From contig NZ_RXOF01000004.1 of assembly GCF_003970915.1 (NCBI RefSeq), forward strand, positions 372,001-436,000: 64,000 nucleotides of DNA, read 5' to 3'. Both the position numbers and the translations under genes were made by a program. Source of the DNA: Hymenobacter gummosus (lineage in GTDB: Bacteria > Bacteroidota > Bacteroidia > Cytophagales > Hymenobacteraceae). The first letter of the stretch is position 1; every line of letters begins with the position of its first letter. This document shows positions 16,053-24,685 of this stretch, piece by piece. A model generated the notes under the pieces. It searched no databases, was not told the DNA's origin, and worked only from the letters and a program-made list of their open reading frames with translations.

Positions 16053-17807
16053 ATGAAGCACCATCTACCCAGTCTGCTGCTCCCGCTGGTTCTGCTGACG
16101 ACGCTGCCCCGCACCGGCACCGCCCAGAACGCCGACCGCCGCACGGGCGTGAGCCTGAACCTGAACGTGCTGCAGTACAAAGGCGACTTTGGCTCTGAGT
16201 ACTGGGATTTCAGCCACAACAACTACGCCCCGGGCCTGGCCATCAACCAGTACCTGGGCCGCGGGCTCGATTTGCACGCGCAGCTGCTCTACGGCACGCT
16301 CTCGGGCCGTCGTAGCGCGGCCACTTACTTCAATACCGACGTGGTCAACGTCAACCTTGGGCTCAAGCTCAAGCTCAACAACGGCTGGGCGCTCAAGGAA
16401 AAATCGTTTCTGCAGCCCTACCTGCTGGTGGCTCCGGGCTGGACGTTCGTCAACCGCGCCGGCTACTACAACGGGGAGCGAATCGACCTCAATAAGGGCT
16501 ATTTCGACCTGTTCGGCGGCGCGGGCCTGGGCTTCCGCCTCGGGGGCGGGGTGAGCTTGTTTGTGCAGAGCGCCCAGCATCTGCCGCTGGATGCCGATTT
16601 CGACGGCGAAACCAAGGCCGGGGCCAAGCGCTGGAACGACCAGTTTATGCAGCACACCGTGGGGCTGACCTTCAACCTTGGCCAGGCCGCCGACGAAGAC
16701 CAGGACGAAGTGCCCGACCGCAAGGACCGCTGCCCCGGCACCGCGCCGGGCACGCCGGTGGATGAGTACGGCTGCCCGCTCGACGCCGACCACGACGGCG
16801 TGCCCGACGCCCAGGACCAGTGCCCCGGCGACGCGGGCACCGCCGAGCTGCACGGCTGCCCCGACCGCGACAACGACGGCCTGGCCGACCCCGATGATGC
16901 CTGCCCCGAAGTGGCCGGCAAACCCGAGCTGCAGGGCTGCCCCGACGCCGACAACGACGGCGTACCCGACCGCGAAGACAAGTGCCCCGACACACCCACC
17001 GATACCCACGTGGACGCCGACGGCTGCCCCGTAGCCGACGCCCCCGCTACGCCCGCTCAGCCTGCCGCGCCCGCCCCGGCCCCCACCCCCGCTACGCCCG
17101 GCGACGCGGACAACGACGGCGTGCCCGACGCTGCCGACCGCTGCCCCAACGCTGCCGGCCCGGCCAGCAACAAGGGCTGCCCCGAAGTGAAGGCTGAAAC
17201 CCGCCAGCGCCTGCGCGAAGCCACCCGCTTCATCAGCTTCGAGCCGAACAAGGCCACGCTGCTGCCCTCGTCCTACCCCACGCTCGACGGCATTGCCCAG
17301 ATCCTGCGCGACTACCCCGACTACACCCTCAGCATTGCCGGCCACACCGACAGCAAGGGCCCGGCCGCGTTCAACCAGCGCCTCTCGCGGGAGCGGGCCG
17401 CCGCCGCCCGCGCCTACCTCGTAGGCCCGGGCATCAGCGAAAGCCGCCTGCAGCTGCGCGGCTACGGCCCGGCCCACCCCATTGCGCCGAATACCACCGA
17501 GGCCGGCCGCGCCCGCAACCGCCGCGTGGAGTTTGACCTCTACCTGACCGGCGACCGGAACGCGGCCGAGGTGAAGTACGGCAAGGAGCCCGGCGCCGCG
17601 CCGGTGAAGCCGAAAGCCCCGGCGAAAAAGGCGCCGGTACGCAAGCCGGCGGCGCGTAATGCTGCGGTGAAAAAGCCCGCCGCGGCAGTGCGAAAAGCCC
17701 CAGTTCGGCCCACCGCCAAGCCGGCGCCGACGAAGCCCGCCGCCCCGGCGAAAAAGGCCCCGGCCCGGCAGCCGGCCCAAACGACGCCCGCGCCGCCCCG
17801 TCGTTAG
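16053..17807 (+). CDS. OmpA-family outer-membrane protein with TSP type 3 repeats and Lys/Ala/Pro-rich tail
   Basis: The product is 584 residues with a signal peptide ending about GTAQN. Residues 25-205 form a predicted beta-barrel. Residues 210-385 carry calcium-binding thrombospondin type 3 repeats (DxDxDGVPDxxDxCP units such as DADNDGVPDREDKCPDTPTD). Residues 385-505 form an OmpA peptidoglycan-binding domain with LSIAGHTDSKGPAAFN and ARNRRVEFDL. The last about 70 residues are a repetitive Lys/Ala/Pro tail (PAKKAPVRKPAARNAAVKKP) that resembles histone H1 or AlgP tails. A proline/alanine linker interrupts the TSP3 array at about residue 330. It is a tandem paralogue of the next gene. Confidence 0.93.
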   Translation: MKHHLPSLLLPLVLLTTLPRTGTAQNADRRTGVSLNLNVLQYKGDFGSEYWDFSHNNYAPGLAINQYLGRGLDLHAQLLYGTLSGRRSAATYFNTDVVNVNLGLKLKLNNGWALKEKSFLQPYLLVAPGWTFVNRAGYYNGERIDLNKGYFDLFGGAGLGFRLGGGVSLFVQSAQHLPLDADFDGETKAGAKRWNDQFMQHTVGLTFNLGQAADEDQDEVPDRKDRCPGTAPGTPVDEYGCPLDADHDGVPDAQDQCPGDAGTAELHGCPDRDNDGLADPDDACPEVAGKPELQGCPDADNDGVPDREDKCPDTPTDTHVDADGCPVADAPATPAQPAAPAPAPTPATPGDADNDGVPDAADRCPNAAGPASNKGCPEVKAETRQRLREATRFISFEPNKATLLPSSYPTLDGIAQILRDYPDYTLSIAGHTDSKGPAAFNQRLSRERAAAARAYLVGPGISESRLQLRGYGPAHPIAPNTTEAGRARNRRVEFDLYLTGDRNAAEVKYGKEPGAAPVKPKAPAKKAPVRKPAARNAAVKKPAAAVRKAPVRPTAKPAPTKPAAPAKKAPARQPAQTTPAPPRR

Positions 17808-17832
17808 GCGCTTCCCATCTTCCTTCTTGTTG

Positions 17833-17868
17833 CAAGACGGCCAGCTCTTTACGGGGTTGGCCGCCTTG
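17833..17868 (+). terminator. hairpin between the two OmpA paralogues
   Basis: A 13-bp stem (17833-17845 with 17856-17868) has two G-U/A-C type imperfections and a 10-nt loop, and is followed by a weak T-containing tail. It probably separates transcription of the two tandem OmpA genes. Confidence 0.6.
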
Positions 17869-17979
17869 CTTTGGGCATGAGGGCCGGATGGAGCGTAGCC
17901 CAACACTACAAACCTTGGAAGGAAAACAGGGGTATACCCGGGCAGTCGTGGGCCAGATGCCCGCACAGTACCGTTCCGT

Positions 17980-19560
17980 ATGAAACACCTTATTCCCAAC
18001 TCCCGCAGTTGGCTGCCCTTGGCGTGCCTAACTGTACTTCCCCTCCTCAGCCAGGCCCAGACGGCCGACAAGAAGACCAGCATCGGCCTCAACGTCAGCG
18101 CCCTGCAGTACAAGGGCAACTACGGCTCCGACTACTGGGACTTCAGCCGCAACCGCTACGCCCCCGGGCTGGCCATCAACCACTACCTGGGCAAGGGCCT
18201 CGACGCCAACCTGCAGGCCTTTTACGGCGAGCTGAAAGGCAGCCGTAGCGCCAACACGTTCTTCGCCACCAACATCGTGAACGTGAACCTGGGGCTGAAA
18301 TTCAAGCTCAACAACGGCTGGGCGCTGAAGGAAGACGCCTTCATTCAGCCCTACCTGCTGGCCGCCCCGGGCTGGACCTACACCTCGCGCGAGGGGCAGT
18401 TCAACGGTACCCGCATCGACCAGGACAAGAGCTACTTCGACCTGTTTGCCGCCGCCGGCATCAACTTCCGCCTGGGCGAAACCGTGGGCCTGTTCGTGCA
18501 GACCGGCCAGCACGCGCCCTACTACGCCAATTTCGACGGTGACCAGACCCGCGACGACAACGGCTGGGACGACCGGTTTCTGCAGCACACCGTGGGGCTG
18601 ACCTTCAACCTGGGCCAGGCCAAGGACGAGGACAACGACGGTGTGCCCGACCGCAAAGACAAGTGCCCCGGCACGCCCGCCGGCGTAGCCGTGGACGCCA
18701 ACGGCTGCCCGCTCGACCGCGACAAAGACGGCGTGCCTGATTACCAGGACCAGTGCCCCGACGAAGCCGGTAAGGCCGAGCTGCAGGGCTGCCCCGATAA
18801 AGACAACGATGGCGTGGCCGACAAGGACGACGCCTGCCCCGATACGCCCGGCAAGAAGGAGCTGCAGGGCTGCCCCGACGCGGATAACGACGGCGTAATC
18901 GACCAGAACGACAAGTGCCCCGGCACCCCGGCCGGCGTGCAGGTGGATGCCAACGGCTGCCCGCTCGACCGCGACGGTGACGGCGTGCCCGACTACCAGG
19001 ACCGCTGCCCCGACCGCCCGGGCCCCGCTTCGAACCGCGGCTGCCCCGAAATCAAGGCCGAGGCCAAGAAGCGCCTGCAGGAAGCCACGAAGTACATCAA
19101 CTTCGAGTTTGACCGCGCCGTGCTGCTGCCCTCCTCGTACCCGACCCTGGACGCCATCGTGCAGATCCTGAACGAGTACCCGGACTACACGCTCAGCATT
19201 GCCGGCCACACCGACAGCAAGGGTTCTGACCCATACAACCTGCGCCTCTCGCACGACCGCGCCGCCGCCGCCCGCGTGTACATGCTCAGCAAAGGCATTC
19301 CGGACGCCCGCATCGAGGCCCGCGGCTACGGCGAAACCAAGCCCATTGCCGACAACGCCACCGACGCCGGCCGCGCCCTGAACCGCCGCGTGGACTTCGA
19401 CCTGTACCTGACCGGCGACCCGAACACGGCCGAGGTGAAGTATGGTCCCGAGCCCACCATGCCCGACATCGTCATCCCGACGACGCCGGTGAAAAAAGCC
19501 CCCGCCAAGAAGGCCCCGGCCCGCAAGGCGCCCGTGCGCAAAGCCGCCCCGCGCCGCTAG
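17980..19560 (+). CDS. OmpA-family outer-membrane protein with TSP type 3 repeats (second tandem copy)
   Basis: The product is 526 residues and clearly homologous along its length to the preceding gene. It has a signal peptide ending SQAQT and a barrel (about 22-205) with the same YWDFSRNRYAPGLAINHYLG motif. TSP3 calcium-binding repeats follow (about 210-355, for example DKDNDGVADKDDACPDTPG), then an OmpA domain (about 360-485, LSIAGHTDSKGSDPYNLRLS). The Lys/Ala/Pro tail is shorter (PAKKAPARKAPVRKAAPRR). It lacks the long Pro/Ala linker of its neighbour. Such proteins anchor the outer membrane to peptidoglycan. Confidence 0.94.
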   Translation: MKHLIPNSRSWLPLACLTVLPLLSQAQTADKKTSIGLNVSALQYKGNYGSDYWDFSRNRYAPGLAINHYLGKGLDANLQAFYGELKGSRSANTFFATNIVNVNLGLKFKLNNGWALKEDAFIQPYLLAAPGWTYTSREGQFNGTRIDQDKSYFDLFAAAGINFRLGETVGLFVQTGQHAPYYANFDGDQTRDDNGWDDRFLQHTVGLTFNLGQAKDEDNDGVPDRKDKCPGTPAGVAVDANGCPLDRDKDGVPDYQDQCPDEAGKAELQGCPDKDNDGVADKDDACPDTPGKKELQGCPDADNDGVIDQNDKCPGTPAGVQVDANGCPLDRDGDGVPDYQDRCPDRPGPASNRGCPEIKAEAKKRLQEATKYINFEFDRAVLLPSSYPTLDAIVQILNEYPDYTLSIAGHTDSKGSDPYNLRLSHDRAAAARVYMLSKGIPDARIEARGYGETKPIADNATDAGRALNRRVDFDLYLTGDPNTAEVKYGPEPTMPDIVIPTTPVKKAPAKKAPARKAPVRKAAPRR

Positions 19561-19583
19561 GCTCCGGCCCGATTGCCAATTAA

Positions 19584-19618
19584 AAAAAGGCCCGCTGCAC
19601 GATGCAGCGGGCCTTTTT
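19584..19618 (+). terminator. intrinsic terminator
   Basis: A perfect 16-bp stem (AAAAAGGCCCGCTGCA with its inverse) has a 3-nt loop and a T5 tail. It lies 23 nt past the second OmpA stop. Confidence 0.93.
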
Positions 19619-19638
19619 CGTGAATGATGCGAATAACC

Positions 19639-19866
19639 AGAACGTCATCCTGAGGCGCAGCCGAAGGACCTTCCTCGCACCCCGCACCGCCGCCGATGCC
19701 AATGTGCGGCCCCCTTTTTTGAATAGCTGAAGCAACTAAAAAGCGCCGCCACCAACGCTCGTTGGTAGCGGCGCTTTTATCGTTCACGAATTAGCGTCAG
19801 CACTTCGTAGGTGGCGGCGGTGCAGGGTTGGAGGAAGGTCCTTCGCTCTGCTCAGGATGACGTTCT
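19639..19866. repeat. dispersed repeat pair (CGTCATCCTGAGC family) in inverted orientation
   Basis: Arms 19639-19676 and 19831-19866 are inverted copies with AACGTCATCCTGAG at the outer edge and AAGGACCTTCCTC at the inner edge. The interior holds a second hairpin (19739-19778). The element sits between the convergent OmpA and nitroreductase genes. Confidence 0.8.
19739..19778. terminator. bidirectional hairpin terminator nested in repeat
   Basis: Arms 19739-19757 and 19760-19778 pair with one mismatch (AAAAGCGCCGC outer part, CCAACG inner part), with T4/A4 tracts at both edges. It can end the minus-strand nitroreductase transcript. Confidence 0.8.
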
Positions 19867-19896
19867 GATTTCAGACGTGCTATTACCCCCGCGCCC

Positions 19897-20499
19897 CTAC
19901 TCCGTTACCCAGGTCACTTTCTCTTCGATGGGCTTGCGCAGGTTGCGGCCGGGCTGCTTTTCCACGTAGCCGAGGTAGAAGAAGCCCAGCAGCTTGTCGT
20001 CGGGGCCGAGGCCGAAGAAGGGCTTGGCTTCTTCCACGTAGGTCACGCCGCCCGAGCCCCAGTAGCCGCCCACGCCGTTGGCCACGGCCGTCAGGTGCAG
20101 GTTCTGCACGGCGCAGGCCACGGCCTCGATTTCCTCGATTTCGGGCAGCACGTGGTGGCGCTTCATGCCGATGGCAATGACGTGGGAAGCCAGCAGCGGG
20201 TTCTTGGCCAGCTTCTCGTATTTCTTCTCGTCGACGAACTCGCCGGCCTGCTGGCGGTACAGGTTGGCCTGGAACTCAGCCAGGCGGTGCAGCCCTTCGC
20301 CCTTGAACACCACGAAGCGCCAGGGCTCGGTACGCTTGTGGGTGGGCGCCCAGTTGGCGTTTTCGAGCAGCCGCTCGATGATGTCGTCGGGGATGACGCG
20401 GCCGGGCTCGAACTGGATGGGCTGAATGCTGCGCCGGGCGCGGATGAGGTTGTCGAACTGCTCGGGGGTGGGCAGGGAAAGGGTTTCGTCGGTGGACAT
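19897..20499 (-). CDS. nitroreductase family protein (YdjA-like)
   Basis: The 200-residue flavoprotein starts MSTDETLSLPTPEQF. The FMN-binding RARRSIQPIQFEPGRVIPDD segment and NANWAPTHKRTEPWRFVVF near residues 50-70 are typical of the short YdjA-type nitroreductases. So is VANGVGGYWGSGGVTY in the C-terminal half. These enzymes use NAD(P)H and FMN to reduce nitro or quinone compounds as dimers; the physiological substrate is usually unknown. The frame is open further upstream to about 20709, but that part is basic and unlike the family, so ATG 20499 was chosen. Confidence 0.88.
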   Translation of the reverse strand: MSTDETLSLPTPEQFDNLIRARRSIQPIQFEPGRVIPDDIIERLLENANWAPTHKRTEPWRFVVFKGEGLHRLAEFQANLYRQQAGEFVDEKKYEKLAKNPLLASHVIAIGMKRHHVLPEIEEIEAVACAVQNLHLTAVANGVGGYWGSGGVTYVEEAKPFFGLGPDDKLLGFFYLGYVEKQPGRNLRKPIEEKVTWVTE

Positions 20500-20707
20500 G
20501 CCGAGGAGGATGGAAATGAGGAAGCAGGTGCGGGAACAGCCGGCCCGGCAAAGAAAGCCGGTTGGGCGGCCGAATGTTTGCCGGCCACGCCTGGGCCTGC
20601 TTACCGATTTCCGTCGTTGCCTTACCAAAAGCCCGCGGTGGCTGCTATATCGCCGCATCCCGGGGGCGGGCGCGTGACCTTTGGTCAGCACCTTATCACA
20701 CCGCCCC

Positions 20708-22048
20708 ATGCTGCGTCCGCCCTACGCCTGCCTGTTGCTGCCGCTGCTGCTCGGCGCCACCACCGCCCTGGCCCAAACGGCCGGCTCGGTCGGCATCGGC
20801 ACCAGCTCGCCCAACGCCAAAGCGGCCCTGGACATCAGCAGCACCGACAAGGGCCTGCTCATTCCACGCCTCGACTCGCTGCAGCGCGCCAGCATCAGCA
20901 GCCCGCCCGATGGGCTGATGGTGTTTCAGACCGACGGCCGCCGGGGCTTCTGGTACGCCGTGGGCGGCCAGTGGGTGTACATTCCCGACAAGACCAAATC
21001 CGGCGACAACCTGGGCAACCACTCCGCCACCCGGGATATAGGCCTGAACGACTTCGACCTGCGCCCGCGCGGTGCCTCCGACACCGGCCACGGCCTGGGC
21101 TGGTACGGCGTGGCCAGCAGCAGCAAGAACTGGCTGGGCCAGAACATCGACGGGCCGGTGCTCTACGGCTACGCCGGCGGCGCGCTGGGCACCAGCAACG
21201 ACGGCACCCGCCTCTCCGTGCTGGCCTGGCGCAGCAACGGCCGGGTGGGCATCGGGGCGCCGAGCCCGGCCACGCGCCTGAGTATCACGCCCACCGTCGC
21301 CGAGGCCAAAATCACGCTCTGGGACGGCGGCAGCACTACCGACCACTACGGCTTCGGCATCAGCAACAGCCAGCTCAACTACCACGTCGATGCGGCCGGC
21401 GCCAGCCACGTCTTCTACGCCGGGGGCAAAAACGGCAACGGCGCCGAGCTGCTGCGCATCCGCGGCAACGGCCGCGTCGGCATCGGCCAGAGCAACCCGC
21501 AGCAGGCCCTCGACGTGACGGGCCGCGTGCAGGCCAGCGCGGGCTTCGTGACGCCGCCGGCCCAGAGCTACGCCTACAGCGCGCCGCGGACCCAGTACCT
21601 AACCCTGAGCGCCTTCGCCTTTGCCTCCGCCGACCCGGCCGGGTCGCCCAGCAATACCGTGTTGTCCACGGCCAACACCCCCGCCGAAATCTACCTGACC
21701 GGCAGTGGCAGCGGCCGGCTGCTGGCCCCGGTGCAGCTGCCGCAGGGCGCCACCATCACCGGCCTGCTGCTGCGGGGCTTCGACAACGACGGCACCAGCG
21801 CCACGGTGCAGGCCCGGGTGGTGGGCATCACCAGCCAGACGGGCGGCACCAGCTACCCCGCGGCGGGTGGCTCCCCCTTCGCCGCCTTCAGCGCCGATGT
21901 CTACGCCTTTCAGGAAGCCAGCCAGACGTTCAGCGTGCCGGTCGACAACACCCAGTACGGCTACTTCGTGGAGGTGCTGCTGCCGCGGCACCCGCTGGCC
22001 TCGGTGGTCAACGTACGCCTGACCTACACCGTGACGCAGGCGGAGTAG
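20708..22048 (+). CDS. secreted repetitive protein, tail-fibre/autotransporter-like
   Basis: The 446-residue protein has a signal peptide ending TALAQT. Three repeats of the motif VGIG-x-x-[SN]P-x-x-[AK]LDI/LSI (GSVGIGTSSPNAKAALDIS, GRVGIGAPSPATRLSI, GRVGIGQSNPQQALDVTGR) are the pattern seen in Bacteroidota surface proteins and phage tail fibres. They commonly precede trimeric beta-helices. The C-terminal about 150 residues are beta-rich (TITGLLLRGFDNDGTSATVQ) and end without a type IX signature. It is probably an extracellular structural protein; the mode of anchoring is unclear. Confidence 0.7.
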   Translation: MLRPPYACLLLPLLLGATTALAQTAGSVGIGTSSPNAKAALDISSTDKGLLIPRLDSLQRASISSPPDGLMVFQTDGRRGFWYAVGGQWVYIPDKTKSGDNLGNHSATRDIGLNDFDLRPRGASDTGHGLGWYGVASSSKNWLGQNIDGPVLYGYAGGALGTSNDGTRLSVLAWRSNGRVGIGAPSPATRLSITPTVAEAKITLWDGGSTTDHYGFGISNSQLNYHVDAAGASHVFYAGGKNGNGAELLRIRGNGRVGIGQSNPQQALDVTGRVQASAGFVTPPAQSYAYSAPRTQYLTLSAFAFASADPAGSPSNTVLSTANTPAEIYLTGSGSGRLLAPVQLPQGATITGLLLRGFDNDGTSATVQARVVGITSQTGGTSYPAAGGSPFAAFSADVYAFQEASQTFSVPVDNTQYGYFVEVLLPRHPLASVVNVRLTYTVTQAE

Positions 22049-22067
22049 GCGGCGGTTTATCTGACTG

Positions 22068-22113
22068 GCCCGACCGCCGCTCCTGCCTCAAGGTGGTGGC
22101 GGCCGGGCTTTTT
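22068..22113 (+). terminator. intrinsic terminator
   Basis: A GCCCGACCGCC arm (22068-22078) pairs with GGCGGCCGGGC (22098-22108) with one mismatch, followed by T5. It ends the fibre-like gene, and its T tract touches the stop codon of the convergent restriction endonuclease gene. Confidence 0.75.
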
Positions 22114-23095
22114 ATGCCGTTTCTGGTCTTGGACCCATAAACCGGTCGCCATTAAAGTGGATTAGGTGAGGCGGAGCATCAGCAATCCATACTTCCGTAT
22201 CCCACGCTATTTGAGCCGCGTACTTCCGAAAAGCCTCCTGATTGAGGAAGGCCGTTACGAATATCTTTCCCGCATCACATTCGGCGCTCCAGGTTTTGAG
22301 TTGAAACAGTCGCTCCGGGCTGATGGGGCCATGCGTTGTGACGGCTTCGATTAGAAAGAGCCAGTGCTGCTTTTCATCGTAGAGTACTACGTCAGGGATT
22401 TTGTCGTGCGTGTCACAGTTGAGCCGTAGTCGCTCTAGTAGCTCTTCACTTTTGTATAGGTCCTTTTTGGCCGTATCCCCTACATACACGACCTGCGACT
22501 CACGGGCAAACTCGGCGCGAAATTGCTCTAAGATTGCCTTTTCTAGCTCGTTGTGCTTTCCTGCCGATAACTCCAGCACCATCCCATCAGGAAGCGTGGC
22601 TAGCACTAAGCTGGATTTTCGCTTACCAGCGTAAAGCTCCAGCAAACTTCCTTGAGTAGCAACAAAATCCCGAACCGCATCTTCCCACTGGGGTTGACCA
22701 TACGCACGCAGCACCGGTAAAACCGCTGCGGTCAACCGATAATGAAAATCCTGGCTGTTAGTTGATAGTCCACCAGATTCTGGATTAACGTCTATGACAC
22801 CGGCGCGGATAAACTGCCGAAGTGTCTCCTTTCGAAAGGCCTCGCGGGAGTTCTGCTCGTAGCGGATATCATAAACTGGCGCAAGATACTCGTTGATAAA
22901 CCGCATGATGCCGGGATATTTGCCGGACTCTCCGCGCCCCACCACGCCCATACTTAGCGCCCGGCTATCAGCCCAGTCCGCTTCCTCTGTTACGCCAGCC
23001 AACGCCAGCAAAATCAACGCGGAACGATCATTCTGTTGCGCCTTAGGCAGCCCTAATGCCTTTAGAATAGCCTGCGCCTGTTCTTTCTTATTCAT
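22112..23095 (-). CDS. type II restriction endonuclease, BsuBI/PstI family
   Basis: The product is 327 residues, typical for the family whose members cut CTGCAG. The C-terminal nuclease core reads DKIPDVVLYDEKQHWLFLIE followed by AVTTHGPISPERL, a hallmark of the BsuBI_PstI_RE domain. An N-terminal helical domain begins MNKKEQAQAILKALGLPKAQQ. The start overlaps the end of the methyltransferase gene by 8 nt, giving tight coupling with the modification gene first. The local base composition is visibly lower in GC than the flanks, which suggests horizontal transfer. Recognition of CTGCAG is inferred from the family, not shown by the sequence. Confidence 0.92.
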   Translation of the reverse strand: MNKKEQAQAILKALGLPKAQQNDRSALILLALAGVTEEADWADSRALSMGVVGRGESGKYPGIMRFINEYLAPVYDIRYEQNSREAFRKETLRQFIRAGVIDVNPESGGLSTNSQDFHYRLTAAVLPVLRAYGQPQWEDAVRDFVATQGSLLELYAGKRKSSLVLATLPDGMVLELSAGKHNELEKAILEQFRAEFARESQVVYVGDTAKKDLYKSEELLERLRLNCDTHDKIPDVVLYDEKQHWLFLIEAVTTHGPISPERLFQLKTWSAECDAGKIFVTAFLNQEAFRKYAAQIAWDTEVWIADAPPHLIHFNGDRFMGPRPETA

Positions 23096-24659
23096 GGATG
23101 ATGGCTGGTAACCCTACTATTTCCGTGATGACCGATTCCGTATCGACGGTTGGGTTATCTAGTACTTCGCGCCCGATAGCGTGAATGTCCGTCAAGGGTG
23201 GTAGCGGCATATTCCGCAACTCCGTGGCGCTGACGTTGGTGTTGCCGTTGAAGGTGCGAAAGTAGCTATCGAACAATTTGCTATTAAGCAGCACTGCCAG
23301 ACCTACGGCTTCCTCATCAGGCATGGTGCTAGTCGGGCGGTAGAGGTAATTCAGCTTGTTTTCAAAGCCAACCCACTCTGATTCGACTACACCTGGAGCC
23401 AAATAAGGGGCCGCTACCAGCCGGCTCTTGTCGTCCTTAGCACTAAAGCGCCGCAACAGCACACATGTGCGGTTCGGTTGCAACACGCGTTGGGTTTCAG
23501 CCCGTACCTGAATGTAAGATTCCTTGCCGGGCCGAGGATCGGGCCAACGCACCTGCATAGCGCAGACGTTGTGCAGCCAGAGCAACGCCGTCACGGGTGC
23601 GTCCACCTCGTCGGAGCGCAAATAGTCGCGGGTGCGGAAGGCCACTACCGGGCCGGTAGAAATCCGCAAACCATACGCATCCAATGAGCCCGTCCAGCCC
23701 CGAAACAACTGTACCACTTCTTTTTCGGCTTCGCCGGCCGGCAAATAGAGCATCCATTCCGTCGTCGTGCGGTCCAGCACTTCGCGCAATGGGCGCCGGT
23801 CGATGCGGCGCTGCGCTATATCCCGACTGCCGGCCGATTCAGATACCGTAACTGGTGCCTCATCCCGCCCGCGCTCCAGGCGCATGATGATAGTTTCCTG
23901 CAGCACGTTGTCACGCTCGAAGGCTTCCCGTCGGGAGGCAAATAGATGGATGTGGCGGGGCGCCAGCAGACCGAAAAAATAGCGGCGAAAAGCCCGGAAA
24001 TAGCGCCCCGCCGAGAAGCTGCGCGGGGTAATGCAGACCAATTGCCCAGATGGCGCCAGCATCGTGGCGGCAATACTGAGAAACAGCGCGTAGATGTTGG
24101 CCTGGCCGTCGACCACCGGGGCGCATAGCCGCACCCGGGCATCGTCCTTGTTTAACTTGAAGTAGGGCGGGTTCGTCAGCACGATATCAATAGCTGGGGC
24201 CTCCGGGGCCCCAAACTGCAGTGGTTTCGGCGTGAGCAGCCGGCCGTATTCAGCAACAAAATCGGCTGTATCCACCTCATACCGCACCACGATGCCCCGG
24301 TTCGCAGCCCAGGCTTTGGCATGTTCCAGCGCCCGCACCGCGTAGGGTAGCACCGCGTCATCTGTTTCGAACGCCAGAACATGAATTTCTTTCACCATCG
24401 GCGCCGTAGCCACTAACTGTTCCACCACGGAACACGCCAGGACGGCCACGCCGCATCCTGGATCAAGCACCCGGACCACCGGCTTGGTAGGCGCGTCCAG
24501 CAACGAGGCCATAAACTGGCCGATAGCGGCCGGCGTGAAAAACTGCCCCCGTTCTTTTTTGTGAGTTGGTGATACACTAGCGGCGTACTGCTGCCCTAAT
24601 TTTTCCGCGAAGGCACTTGGCAATTCCACTACCTCCTTTTTCTGCGCACTCGACATCAT
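23088..24659 (-). CDS. adenine-specific DNA methyltransferase of the BsuBI/PstI-type R-M system
   Basis: This 523-residue N6-adenine methyltransferase has the SAM-binding motif VLDPGCGVAVLA near residue 65 and the catalytic motif NPPY in IDIVLTNPPYFKLNKDDAR near residue 160. The N-terminal KKERGQFFTPAAIGQFMASL is the usual start of Eco57I-like and PstI-like methylases. The C-terminal half is the presumed target recognition domain. It precedes and overlaps the endonuclease gene, so protection would be made first. A TACCTTTG box ends 4 nt before the ATG, which suggests a leaderless transcript. A second ATG (24656) follows at once. Confidence 0.93.
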   Translation of the reverse strand: MMSSAQKKEVVELPSAFAEKLGQQYAASVSPTHKKERGQFFTPAAIGQFMASLLDAPTKPVVRVLDPGCGVAVLACSVVEQLVATAPMVKEIHVLAFETDDAVLPYAVRALEHAKAWAANRGIVVRYEVDTADFVAEYGRLLTPKPLQFGAPEAPAIDIVLTNPPYFKLNKDDARVRLCAPVVDGQANIYALFLSIAATMLAPSGQLVCITPRSFSAGRYFRAFRRYFFGLLAPRHIHLFASRREAFERDNVLQETIIMRLERGRDEAPVTVSESAGSRDIAQRRIDRRPLREVLDRTTTEWMLYLPAGEAEKEVVQLFRGWTGSLDAYGLRISTGPVVAFRTRDYLRSDEVDAPVTALLWLHNVCAMQVRWPDPRPGKESYIQVRAETQRVLQPNRTCVLLRRFSAKDDKSRLVAAPYLAPGVVESEWVGFENKLNYLYRPTSTMPDEEAVGLAVLLNSKLFDSYFRTFNGNTNVSATELRNMPLPPLTDIHAIGREVLDNPTVDTESVITEIVGLPAIIHE

Positions 24660-24663
24660 CCTT

Positions 24664-24671
24664 CAAAGGTA
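24664..24671 (-). promoter_or_regulatory. candidate -7 promoter box (TACCTTTG) abutting the methyltransferase start
   Basis: This perfect TAnnTTTG match on the minus strand has only 4 nt between the box and the ATG at 24659. Transcription would then begin at or near the start codon. The AAGG between box and ATG could otherwise be a weak ribosome-binding site if transcription starts further upstream. Confidence 0.4.
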
Positions 24672-24685
24672 ACCCCGGCTGCTGA

